NCBI RefSeq assembly: GCF_051401765.1
Contig: NW_027480543.1
Coordinates: forward strand, 372,001-436,000
From: Calliopsis andreniformis
Taxonomy: Eukaryota > Arthropoda > Insecta > Hymenoptera > Andrenidae
DNA: 64,000 nt
Direction of reading: 5' to 3'
A program made the position numbers and the translations under genes. Below are positions 10,132 to 22,220 of the stretch, piece by piece; positions within the stretch are counted from its first letter, which is position 1; each line of letters begins with the position of its first letter. The notes under the pieces were generated by a model, which had not been told where the DNA came from, ran no database searches, and saw only the letters and a list, made by a program, of their open reading frames with translations.

Positions 10132-12257
10132 AGGATTGAGGATTGAGGATTGAGGATTGAGGATTGAAGATTGAGGATTGGGGATTGAGGATTGACGATT
10201 GAGGATTGAGTATTGAGGACTGAGAATTGAGGATTGAGGATAGAGGATTGAGTATTGAGGATTGAAGATTGAGGATTGAGTATTGAGGATTGAAGATTGA
10301 GGATTGAGGATTGAGGATTGAGGATTGAGGATTGAGGGTTGTGGATTGAGGACGAGGACTGAGGGTTGATTATTTATGTTTGAGGTCTGAGGATTGAGGA
10401 TTGAGGATTGAGAATTGAGGATTGAGGATTGATGATTGAAGATTGAGTATTGGGTATTGAGGATTGAGGATTGAGGATTGAAGATTGAGGATAGGGTATT
10501 GAGGATTGAAGGATGATGGTTGAGGATTGAGGATTGAGGATTGAGGATTGAATATTGAGTATTGAGGATTGAAGATCGAGTATTGAGGATTGAGAATTGA
10601 GGATTGAGGGTTGAGGATTGAGGATTGAAGATTGAGTATTGAGGATTGAAGGTTGAGGATTGTGGATTGAGGATTGAGGATTGAGGGTTGAATATTGAGG
10701 ATTGGGGACTGAGTTTTGAGGGTTGAGTGATGAGAATTGGTGTTTGTGGATAGAGATTTGAAGATTGCAGGTTGAGTATTGAGTATTGAAAACTGTGAAA
10801 TCATGATATTCTATTGAGGATTGAGGATGGACCACTGATTCTTGAGGACTGAGGTCTGAAGATTGAGGATTCAGAATTGAGGATTCAGGATTGAGGTTTG
10901 AGGACTGAGGATTGAGGATTGAGGATTGAGGATTGAGGATTGAGGATTGAGGATTGAGGATTGACGACTGAGGATTGGGTATTGAGGATTGAACATTGAG
11001 GATTGAGGATTGAGGTTTGAGGAGTGAAGATTGAGGATTGAGGATCGAGGATTGAGGATTGAGGATTGAGGATTGAAGATAGAATATTGATGATTAAAGA
11101 TTGAGGGTTGAGGATTGAGGGTTGAGGATTGGGGATTGAGGATTGCGGATTGAAGATTCAGTTTTGAGGATTGAAGATTCAGAATTGAGGATTAGGATTG
11201 AACATTGAGTACCGAGTGTTGAGGGTTGAGTGATGAGAATTTATGTTTCTGGATAGAGAGTTGAAGATTGCAGATTGAGTATTGAGTATTGAAAACTGTG
11301 AATTGAGGATATTCTATAGAGGATTGAGGATTGGCAGCTGAATGTTGAGGACTGAGGGCTGAAGATTGAGGATTCAGGATTGAGGATTCAGAATTGAGGT
11401 TTGAGGACTGAGGATTGAGCATTGAAGATTGAGTATTGAGGATTGAAGATTGAGGATTGAGGATTGAGGATTGAGGATTGAGGATGAGGGCTGCGGGTTG
11501 AGGATTGGGGTTTGAGGACTAAGGACGGAGGATTGAGGAATGATAATTGAGGATTGAGGATTGAGGATTGAAGATTGAGGATTGGGTATTGAGGATCGAA
11601 GAATGAGGATTGAGGATTGAGGATTGAGGATTGAGGATTGAATATTGAGTATTGAGGATTGAATATTGAGTATTGAGGATTGAAGATCGACTATTGAGGA
11701 TTGAGAATTGAGGATTGAGGGTTGAGGATTGAGGATTGAAGATTGAGTATTGAGGATTGAAGGTTGAGGATTGTGGATTGAGGATTGAGGATTGAGGCTT
11801 GAATATTGAGGATTGGGGACTGAGTTTTGAGGGTTGAGTGATGAGAATTGATGTTTGTGGATAGAGATTTGAAGATTGCAGGTAGAGTATTGAGTATTGA
11901 AAACTGTGAAATCATGATATTCTGTTGAGGATTGAGGATGGACCACTGATTCTTGAGGACTGAGGTCTGAAGATTGAGGATTCAGAATTGAGGATTCAGG
12001 ATTGAGGTTTGAGGACTGAGGATTGAGGATTGAGGATTGAGGATTGAGGATTGAGGATTGAGGATTGAGGATTGAAGACTGAGGATTGGGTATTGAGGAT
12101 TGAACATTGAGGATTGAGGATTGAGGTTTGAGGATTGAGAAATGAGGATTGAAGGTTGAGGGTTGAAGATCGAGGATTGGGTATTGAGGATTGAAGAATG
12201 AGGATTGAGGTTTGAGGACTGAGGATTGAGGGTTGAGGATTGAGGTTGAGGATTGAC

Positions 12258-12479
12258 GCTTGAGTGTGGAGGATTGAGGATGGAGGATTGAAGAGAGAGG
12301 ACTGAGTATTGAGGATTGAGTGTTGAGAATTGATGTTTGAGGATTGAGATTTGATTATTGATTTTTGTGGATTGAGTATTGAACCATGAAAATTCAGGAT
12401 ATTCTATTGAGTACTGAGAATTGAGGATTGATGGTTGAGTATTGAGGATTGGTGGTTGAGGATTGTGTGTTGAATATTG
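12258..12479 (+). repeat. Module B, copy 7
   Basis: Positional partner of the copy at 8,165 (offset 4,093). It differs at the right end, reading GAGGATTGTGTGTTG instead of GATGATTGTGTGTTG. Confidence 0.82.
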
Positions 12480-13508
12480 AGGATTGAGGATTGAGGATTG
12501 AGGATTGAGGATTGAAGATTGAGGATTGGGGATTGAGGATTGACGATTGAGGATTGAGTATTGAGGACTGAGAATTGAGGATTGAGGATTGAGGATTGAG
12601 TATTGAGGATTTAAGATTGAGGATTGAGTATTGAGGATTGAAGATTGAGGATTGAGGATTGAGGATTGAGGATTGAGGACTGAGTGTTGATGGTTGAGTG
12701 ATGTGAATTGAAATTTGTGGATTGCGATTTGATGATTGAAGAATGGGGTTGAGTATTGAAAACTGTGAATTGAGGATATTCTATTGAGGATTGAGGACTG
12801 ACTATTGATTTTTGAGGACCGAGGGCTGAAGATTGAGGACTCAGGATTGAGGATTCAGAATTGAGGTTTGAGGACTGAGGATTGAGGATTGAAAATTGAG
12901 TATTGAGGATTGAAGATTGAGGATTGAGGATTGTCGATTAAGGATTGGGGATGAGGGCTGAGGGTTGAGGATTGAGGTTTGAGGACTGAGGACTGAGGAT
13001 TGATGATTGAGGATTGAAGATTGAGTATTGAGGATTACAGATTGAGGATTGAGGATTGAGGACTGAGGATTGAGGATTGAGGATTGAAGGTTCAGTATTG
13101 AGGATTGAAGATTGAGGATTGGGAATTGAGGATTGAAGAATGAGGATTGAGGATTGAGGATTGAGGATTGAGGATTGAGGATTGAGGATTGAGGATTGAG
13201 TATTGAGGATTGAGAATTGAGGATTGAGGATAGAAGATTGAGGATTGAGGATTGCGGATTGAAGATTAAGAACTGAGTGCTGAGGGTTGAGTGATGAGAA
13301 TTGATGTTTGTGGATTGAGATTTGAAGATTGAAGAATGGGGATTGAGTATTGAAAACTGTGAGTTGAGGATATTCTATCGAGGATTGGGGATTGACAATT
13401 GATTGTTGAGGACCGACGGCTGAAAGTTGAGGATTCAAGGTTGAGGATTCCGGATTGAGGTTTGAGGACTGAGGATTGAGTGTTGAGGATTGAGGACTGA
13501 GGGTTGAC

Positions 13509-13730
13509 GCTTGAGGGTGGAGGATTGAGGATAGAGGATTGAAGAGAGAGGACTGAGTATTGAGGATTGAGTATTGAGAATTGATGTCTGAGGATTGAGG
13601 TTTGATTATTGATTTTTGTGGATTGAGTATTGAACCATGAAAATTCAGGATATTCTATTGAGTATTGAGAATTGAAGATTGATGGTTGAGTATTGAGGAT
13701 TGATGGTTGAGGGTTGTGTGTTGGATATTG
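13509..13730 (+). repeat. Module B, copy 8
   Basis: Partner of the copy at 9,262 (offset 4,247), with the same GAGGGTGGAGG left arm and GTGTTGG end. Confidence 0.82.
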
Positions 13731-14283
13731 AAGATTGAGTATTGAGGATTGAGGATTGAGGATTGAGGATTGAGGATTGAGTATTGAGGATTGAAGATAG
13801 AGGATTGAGGATTGAGGATTGAAGATTGAGGACTGAGTGTTGAGAGTTGAGTTATGAGAATTGATGTTTGTGGATAGAGATTTGAAGATTGCAGATTGAG
13901 TATTGAGTATTGAAAACTGTGAATTGAGTATATTCTATTGAGGATTGAGGATTGACAACTGATTGTTGAGGACTGAGGGCTGAAGATTGAGGGTTCCGGA
14001 TTGAGGACTCAGAATTGAAATTTGAGGACTGAGCATTGAGGATTGAAGATTGAGTATTGAGGGTTGAAGACTGAGAATTGAGGATTGAGGATTGAGGATT
14101 GAGGATGAGGGCTGAGGGTTGAGGATTGAGGTTTGAGGACTGAGGACTGAGGATTGAGGATTGAGAAATGAGGATTGAAGATTGAGGGTTGAAGATCGAG
14201 GATTGGGTATTGAGGATTGAAGAATGAGGATTGAGGTTTGAGGACTGAGGATTGAGGGTTGAGGATTGAGGTTGAGGATTGAC

Positions 14284-14504
14284 GCTTGAGTGTGGAGGAT
14301 TGAGGATGGAGGATTGAAGAGAGAGGACTGAGTATTGAGGATTGAGTGTTGAGAATTGATGTTTGAGGATTGCGATTTGATTATTGATTTTTGTGGATTG
14401 AGTATTGAAAATGAAAATTCAGGATATTGTATTGAGTACTGAGAATTGAGGATTGATGGTTGAGTATTGAGGATTGGTGGTTGAGGATTGTGTGTTGAAT
14501 ATTG
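14284..14504 (+). repeat. Module B, copy 9
   Basis: Partner of the copy at 9,911 (offset 4,373). It shares the AAAATGAAA deletion and has one private change in the core, GGATATTGTATTG. This is the last B before a gap of about 28 kb without B. Confidence 0.8.
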
Positions 14505-15474
14505 AGGATTGAGGATTGAGGATTGAGGATTGAGGATTGAAGATTGAGGATTGGGGATTGAGGATTGACGATTGAGGATTGAGTATTGAGGACTGAGAAT
14601 TGAGGATTGAGGATTGAGGATTGAGTACTGAGGATTGAAGATTGAGGATTGAGTATTGAGGATTGAAGATTGAGGATTGAGGATTGAGGATTGAGGATTG
14701 AGGATTGAGGGTTGTGGATTGAGGACGAGGACTGAGGGTTGATTATTTAAGTTTGAGGTCTGAGGATTGAGGATTGAGGATTGAGAATTGAGGATTGAGG
14801 ATTGATGATTGAAGATTGAGTATTGGGTATTGAGGATTGAGGATTGAGGATTGAAGATTGAGGATAGGGTATTGAGGATTGAAGGATGATGGTTGAGGAT
14901 TGAGGATTGAGGATTGAGGATTGAATATTGAGTATTGAGGATTGAAGATCGAGTATTGAGGATTGAGAATTGAGGATTGAGGGTTGAGGATTGAGGATTG
15001 AAGATTGAGTATTGAGGATTGAAGGTTGAGGATTGTGGATTGAGGATTGAGGATTGAGGGTTGAATATTGAGGATTGGGGACTGAGTTTTGAGGGTTGAG
15101 TGATGAGAATTGATGTTTGTGGATAGAGATTTGAAGATTGCAGGTTGAGTATTGAGTATTGAAAACTGTGAAATCATGATATTCTATTGAGGATTGAGGA
15201 TGGACCACTGATTCTTGAGGACTGAGGTCTGAAGATTGAGGATTCAGAATTGAGGATTCAGGATTGAGGTTTGAGGACTGAGGATTGAGGATTGAGGATT
15301 GAGGATTGAGGATTGAGGATTGAGGATTGAGGATTGACGACTGAGGATTGGGTATTGAGGATTGAACATTGAGGATTGAGGATTGAGGTTTGAGGAGTGA
15401 AGATTGAGGATTGAGGATCGAGGATTGAGGATTGAGGATTGAGGATTGAAGATAGAATATTGATGATTAAAGAT

Positions 15475-16970
15475 TGAGGGTTGAGGATTGAGGGTTGAGG
15501 ATTGGGGATTGAGGATTGCGGATTGAAGATTCAGTTTTGAGGATTGAAGATTCAGAATTGAGGATTAGGATTGAACATTGAGTACCGAGTGTTGAGGGTT
15601 GAGTGATGAGAATTTATGTTTCTGGATAGAGAGTTGAAGATTGCAGATTGAGTATTGAGTATTGAAAACTGTGAATTGAGGATATTCTATAGAGGATTGA
15701 GGATTGGCAGCTGAATGTTGAGGACTGAGGGCTGAAGATTGAGGATTCAGGATTGAGGATTCAGAATTGAGGTTTGAGGACTGAGGATTGAGCATTGAAG
15801 ATTGAGTATTGAGGATTGAAGATTGATGATTGAGGATTGAGGATTGAGGATTGAGGATGAGGGCTGCGGGTTGAGGATTGGGGTTTGAGGACTAAGGACG
15901 GAGGATTGAGGAATGATAATTGAGGATTGAGGATTGAGGATTGAAGATTGAGGATTGGGTATTGAGGATCGAAGAATGAGGATTGAGGATTGAGGATTGA
16001 GGATTGAGGATTGAATATTGAGTATTGAGGATTGAATATTGAGTATTGAGGATTGAAGATCGACTATTGAGGATTGAGAATTGAGGATTGAGGGTTGAGG
16101 ATTGAGGATTGAAGATTGAGTATTGAGGATTGAAGGTTGAGGATTGTGGATTGAGGATTGAGGATTGAGGCTTGAATATTGAGGATTGGGGACTGAGTGT
16201 TGAGGGTTGAATGATGAGAATTGATGTTTGTGGATAGAGATTTGAAGATTGCAGATTGAGTATTGAGTATTGAAAACTGTGAATTGATGATATTCTATTG
16301 AGGATTGAGAATTGACAACTGATTGCTGAGGACTGAGGTCTGAAGATTGAGGATTCAGGATTGAGGATTCAGGTTTGAGGTTTGAGGACTGAGGATTGAG
16401 GATTGAGGATTGAGGATTGAGGATTGAGGATTGAGGATTGAAGACTGAGGATTGAGGATGAGGGCTGAGGGTTGAGGATTGAGGTTTGAGGTCTGAGGAC
16501 AGAGGATTGAGGATTCAGAATGGAGGATTGAGGATTGAGGATTGAAGACTGAGGATTGGTTATTGAGGATTGAACATTGAGGATTGAGGATTGAGGATTG
16601 AGGAGTGAAAATTGAGGATTGAGGATAGAGGATTGAGGACTGAGGATTGAGGATTGAGGATTGAATATTGATGATTGAAGATTGAGGGTTGAGGATTGAG
16701 TGTTGTGGATTGAGGACGATGACTGAGGGTTGAATATTGATGTTTGAGGTCTGAGGATAGAGGATTGAGAATTGAGAATTGAGGATTGAGGATTGAGGAT
16801 TGAGGATTGAGGACTGAGGATTGAGGATGAGGGCTGAGGGTTGAGGGTTGAGGTTTGAGGACTAAGGACAGAGGATTGAGGATTGAGAATTGAGGATTGA
16901 GGATTGAGGATTGAAGATCGAGGATTGGGTATTGAGGATTGAGGAATGAGGATTGAGGATTGAGGATTGA
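15475..16970 (+). repeat. 1.5 kb segment, copy 1 (offset 3,833)
   Basis: Matches 19,308-20,800 at a constant offset of 3,833. Landmarks are GATTCAGTTTTGAGG, GAGGATTAGGATTG, alpha module A at 15583-15786, module A at 16191-16394, D at about 16,455 and GGACGATGACTGAGG at about 16,715. It overlaps the end of the 4.3 kb repeat and the start of the 3.1 kb repeat, so the duplications are nested. Confidence 0.78.
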
Positions 16971-19260
16971 GGATTGAGGATTGAGGATTGAGGATTGAGG
17001 ATTGAAGATTGAGTATTCAGGATTGAAGATTGAGGATTGAGGATTGAAGACTGAGGATTGGGTATTGAGGATTGAACATTGAGGATTGAGGGCTGAGGTT
17101 TGAGGAGTGAAGATTGAGGATTGAGGATTGAGGATTGAGGATTGAGGATTGAGGACTGAAGATAGAATATTGATGATTAAAGATTGAGGGTTGAGGATTG
17201 AGGGTTGTGGGTTGAGGACGAGATCTGAGTGTTGAATATTGATGTCTGAGGTCTGAGGATTGAGGATTGTGAATTGAGAATTGAGGAATGAGGATTGAAG
17301 ATTGAGGATTGAGTATTGAGGGTTGACGAATGAGGGTTGAGGATTGCGGATTGAGGATTGAAGATTGAGTATTGAAGATTGAAGATTGAGGATTGAGGAT
17401 TGAGGATTGAGGATTGGGGATCGAGGATTGCGGATTGAAGATTCAGTATTGAGGATTGAAGATTCAGAATTGAGGATTAGGATTGAACATTGAGTACTGA
17501 ATGTTGAGGGTTGAGTGATGAGAATTTATGTTTCTGGATAGAGAGTTGAAGATTGCAGATTGAGTATTGAGTATTGAAAACTGTGAATTGAGGATATTCT
17601 ATTGAGGATTGAGGATTGACAACTGAATGTTGAGGACTGAGGGCTGAAGATTGGGGATTCAGGATTGAGGATTCAGAATTGAGGTTTGAGGACTGGGGAT
17701 TGAAGATTGAAGATTGAGTGTTGAGGATTGAAGATTGAGGAGTGAGGATTGAGGATTAAGGATGAGGGCTGAGGGTTGAGGATTGGGGTTTGAGGACTAA
17801 GGACGGAGGATTGAGGATTGAGAATTGAGGATTGAGGATTGAGGATTGAAGATTGAGGATTGGGTATTGAGGATCGAAGAATGAGGATTGAGGATTGAGG
17901 ATTGACGATTGAGGATTGAATATTGAGTATTGAGGATTGAAGATTGACTATTGAGGATTGCGAATTGAGGATTGAGGATTGAGGATTGAGGATTGAAGAT
18001 TGAGTATTGAGGATTGAGGGTTGAGGATTGTGGATTGAGGATTGAGGATTGAGGCTTGAATATTGAGGATTGGGGACTTAGTGTTGAGGGTTGAGTGATC
18101 AGAATTGATGTTTGTGGATAGGGATTTGAAGATTGCAGGTTGAGTATTGAGTATTGAAAACTGTGAATTCATGGTATTCTATTGAGGATTGAGGATTGAC
18201 CACTGATTGTTGAGGACTGAGGGCTGAAGATTGAGGATTCAGGATTGAGGATCCAGGATTGAGGTTTGAGGACTGAGGATTGAGGATTGAGTGTTGAGGA
18301 TTGAGGATTGAAGATTGAGTATTGAGGATTGAAGGTTGAGGATTGTGGATTGAGGATTGAGGGTTGAGGCTTGAATATTGAGGATTGGGGACTGAGTTTT
18401 GAGGGTTGAGTGATGAGAATTTATGTTTCTGGATAGAGAGTTGAAGATTGCAGGTTGAGTATTGAGTATTGAAAACTGTGAAATCATGATATTCTATTGA
18501 GGATTGAGTATGGACCACTGATTTTTGAGGACTGAGGGCTGAAGATTGAGGATTCAGGATTGAGGATTCAGGATTGAAGTTTGAGGATTGAGGATTGAGG
18601 ATTGAGTATTGAGGATTGAAGATTGAGGATTGAGGATTGCGAATTGAGGATTGAGGGTTGAGGATTGAGGATTGAAGATTGGGTATTGAGGATTGAAGAT
18701 TGAGGATTGGGTATTGAGGATCGAAGAATGAGGATTGAGGATTGAGGATTGACGATTGAGGATTGAATATAGAGTATTGAGGATTGAAGATTGACTATTG
18801 AGGATTGCGAATTGAGGATTGAGGATTGAGGATTGAGGATTGAGGATGAGGGCTGCGGGTTGAGGATTGGGGTTTGAGGACTAAGGACGGAGGATTGAGG
18901 ATTGAGAATTGAGGATTGAGGATTGAGGATTGAAGATTGAGGATTGGGTATTGAGGATCGAAGAATGAGGATTGAGGATTGAGGATTGAGGATTGAGGAT
19001 TGAATATTGAGTATTGAGGATTGAAGATTGACTATTGAGGATTGCGAATTGAGGATTGAGTATTGAGGATTGAAGATTGAGGATTGAGGATTGAGGATTG
19101 AGGATTGATGATTGAGGATTGAGGATTGAGGATTGAGGATTGAGGATTGAGGATTGAGGATTGAGGGTTGTGGAATGAGGACGAGGACTGAGGGTTGCAT
19201 ATTTATGTTTGAGGTCTGAAGATTGAGGATTGAGGATTGAGAATTGAGGATTGAGGATTG
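16190..19260 (+). repeat. 3.1 kb segmental repeat, copy 1 (offset 6,029)
   Basis: Matches 22,220-25,290 at an offset of 6,029 that stays constant across all the open frames compared. Module A copies lie at 16191-16394, 17494-17698 (alpha), 18074-18278 (beta, with GACTTAGTG) and 18390-18593 (mixed). Three bases of the 18,390 copy differ from its partner towards the alpha spelling; see findings. Confidence 0.85.
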
Positions 19261-19307
19261 AGTATTGAGGATTGAATATCGACTATTGAGAATTGAGAAT
19301 TGAGGAT

Positions 19308-20800
19308 TGAGGGTTGAGGATTGAGGGTTGAGGATTGGGGATTGAGGATTGCGGATTGAAGATTCAGTTTTGAGGATTGAAGATTCAGAATTGAGGATTA
19401 GGATTGAACATTGAGTACCGAGTGTTGAGGGTTGAGTGATGAGAATTTATGTTTCTGGATAGAGAGTTGAAGATTGCAGATTGAGTATTGAGTATTGAAA
19501 ACTGTGAATTGAGGATATTCTATAGAGGATTGAGGATTGGCAGCTGAATGTTGAGGACTGAGGGCTGAAGATTGAGGATTCAGGATTGAGGATTCAGAAT
19601 TGAGGTTTGAGGACTGAGGATTGAGCATTGAAGATTGAGTATTGAGGATTGAAGATTGATGATTGAGGATTGAGGATTGAGGATTGAGGATGAGGGCTGC
19701 GGGTTGAGGATTGGGGTTTGAGGACTAAGGACGGAGGATTGAGGAATGATAATTGAGGATTGAGGATTGAGGATTGAAGATTGAGGATTGGGTATTGAGG
19801 ATCGAAGAATGAGGATTGAGGATTGAGGATTGAGGATTGAGGATTGAATATTGAGTATTGAGGATTGAATATTGAGTATTGAGGATTGAAGATCGACTAT
19901 TGAGGATTGAGAATTGAGGATTGAGGGTTGAGGATTGAGGATTGAAGATTGAGTATTGAGGATTGAAGGTTGAGGATTGTGGATTGAGGATTGAGGATTG
20001 AGGCTTGAATATTGAGGATTGGGGACTGAGTGTTGAGGGTTGAATGATGAGAATTGATGTTTGTGGATAGAGATTTGAAGATTGCAGATTGAGTATTGAG
20101 TATTGAAAACTGTGAATTGATGATATTCTATTGAGGATTGAGAATTGACAACTGATTGCTGAGGACTGAGGTCTGAAGATTGAGGATTCAGGATTGAGGA
20201 TTCAGGTTTGAGGTTTGAGGACTGAGGATTGAGGATTGAGGATTGAGTATTGAGGATTGAGGATTGAGGATTGAAGACTGAGGATTGAGGATGAGGGCTG
20301 AGGGTTGAGGATTGTGGTTTGAGGTCTGAGGACAGAGGATTGAGGATTGAGAATTGAGGATTGAGGATTGAGGATTGAAGACTGAGGATTGGTTATTGAG
20401 GATTGAACATTGAGGATTGAGGATTGAGGATTGAGGAGTGAAAATTGAGGATTGAGGATAGAGGATTGCGGACTGAGGATTGAGGATTGAGGATTGAATA
20501 TTGATGAATGAAGATTGAGGGTTGAGGATTGAGTGTTGTGGATTGAGGACGATGACTGAGGGTTGAATATTGATGTTTGAGGTCTGAGGATTGAGGATTG
20601 AGAATTGAGAATTGAGGATTGAGGATTGAGGATTGAGGATTGAGGACTGAGGATTGAGGATGAGGGCTGAGGGTTGAGGATTGAGGTTTGCGGACTAAGG
20701 ACAGAGGATTGAGGATTGAGAATTGAGGATTGAGGATTGAGGATTGAAGATCGAGGATTGGGTATTGAGGATTGAAGAATGAGGATTGAGGATTGAGGAT
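19308..20800 (+). repeat. 1.5 kb segment, copy 2
   Basis: Partner of 15,475-16,970, with alpha module A at 19416-19619 and module A at 20024-20227. Small differences include GGATTGTGGTTTGAGG at about 20,312 and GCGGACTAAGG at about 20,690. The part from 20,024 on also matches 22,220 onward, so this sub-segment occurs three times. Confidence 0.78.
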
Positions 20801-22220
20801 TGAGGGTTGAGGATTGAATATTGAGTATTGAGGATTGAAGATTGACTATTGAGGATTGCGAATTGAGGATTGAGGATTGAGGATTGAGGATTGAGGATTG
20901 TGTATTGAGGATTGAAGAATGAGGATTGAGGATTGAGTATTGAGGATTGAGGATTGAAGATTGCGGATTGAGGATTGAGGATCGAGGATTTAATATTGAG
21001 TATTGAGGATTGAAGATAGTGGATTGAGGATTGAGGGTTGAGGATTGAGGACGAGGACTGACGGTTGAGGACTGATGTTTGAGGATTGAGGATTGAGGAC
21101 TGAGGATTGAAGATTGAGGATTGAGCATTGAGGATGGAAGATTGAGGACTGGGGATTGAGGATTGAAGATTGAGGATTAAGGATTGAGGATTGAGAATTG
21201 AGAATTGAGGATGAGGGCTGAGGGTTGAGGATTGAGGTTTGAGGAACGAGGATTGAGGGTTGAGGATTGAGGACTGAGGACTGACGATTGAGTATTGAGG
21301 ATTGAGGATTGATTACTGAGGATTGAGGATTGAGGATTGAGAATTGAGGATTGGGGATTGTGTATTGAAGATTCAGTATTGAGGATTGAAGATCGAGAAT
21401 TGAAGATTGTGGATTGAACATTGAGGACTGAGCGTTCAGTGTTGAGTGATGAGAATTGATGTTTGTGGATAGAGATTTGAAGATTGCAGATTGAGTATTG
21501 AGTACTGAAAACTGTGAATTTGGGTATTCTATAGCGGATTGAGGATTGGCAACTGATTGTTGTGGACTGAGGGCTGAAGATTGAGGATGCAGGATTGAGG
21601 ATTCAGAATTGAGGTTTGAGGACTGAGGATTGAGGTTTGAGGATTGAGTATTGAGGATTGAAGATTGAGTATTGAGGATTGAGGATTGAGGATTGAGGAT
21701 TGAGGATGAGTGCTGAGGTTTGAGGATTGAGGTTTGAGGACTGAGGACTGAGGGTTGAGGATTGAGGATTGGGGATTGAAGATTGAATATTGATGATTGA
21801 AGATTGAGGATCGAGGATTGAGGGTTGTGGATTGAGGACGAGGACTGAGGGTTGAGTATTGATGTTTGAGGTCTGAGGGTTCAGGATTGAGGATTGAGAA
21901 TTGAGGATTGAGGATTGAGGATTGAAGATTGAGGATAGAGGATTGTCGATTAAGGATTGAGGATGAGGGCTGAGGGTTGAGGGTTGAGGCTTGAGGACTG
22001 AGGACTGAGGATTGAGGACTGAGAAGTGAGGATTGGGGATTGAGGATTGAAGATTGAGGATTGGGTATTGAGGATTGAAGAATGAGGATTAAGGATTGAG
22101 GTTTGAGGATTGAGGATTGAGGATTGAAGATTGACTATTGAGCATTGAAGCCTGACGATTGAAGATTGGGGATTGAGGATTGAGGGTTGAGGATGGAGGA
22201 TTGATGATTGCGGATTGGGG
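20800..22220 (+). repeat. Heptamer mosaic between segmental repeats
   Basis: Contains C- and D-type blocks (GGACGAGGACTGACGG near 21,050; GGATGAGGGCTG near 21,208 and 21,960) and one module A at 21426-21628 with a diverged core (GAATTTGGGTATTCTATAG). No gene is seen. Confidence 0.7.

Larger units (their letters stand above)
8040..12130 (+). repeat. 4.1 kb tandem higher-order repeat, copy 1
   Basis: The copy begins at ATTGAGAAATGAGG and is followed head to tail by 12,130-16,450. Contents in order: B 8165-8386, A 8438-8640, A 9024-9227, B 9262-9483, half A 9574-9662, B 9911-10131, A 10707-10910 (beta), A 11210-11413 (alpha), A 11818-12021 (beta). The offset to copy 2 grows stepwise, 4,093 to 4,240 to 4,247 to 4,373, by 147, 7 and 126 bases. 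These are 21, 1 and 18 heptamers gained by copy 2 or lost by copy 1. Confidence 0.85.
12130..16450 (+). repeat. 4.3 kb tandem higher-order repeat, copy 2
   Basis: Partner of 8,040-12,130. Contents: B 12258-12479, A 12678-12880, A 13271-13474, B 13509-13730, A 13831-14033 (complete here), B 14284-14504, A 15080-15283, A 15583-15786 (alpha), A 16191-16394. The last A reads GAATTGATGATATTC, a form reused at 20,024 and 22,220, rather than matching its positional partner at 11,818. The exchange point therefore lies just left of about 16,190. Confidence 0.85.
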
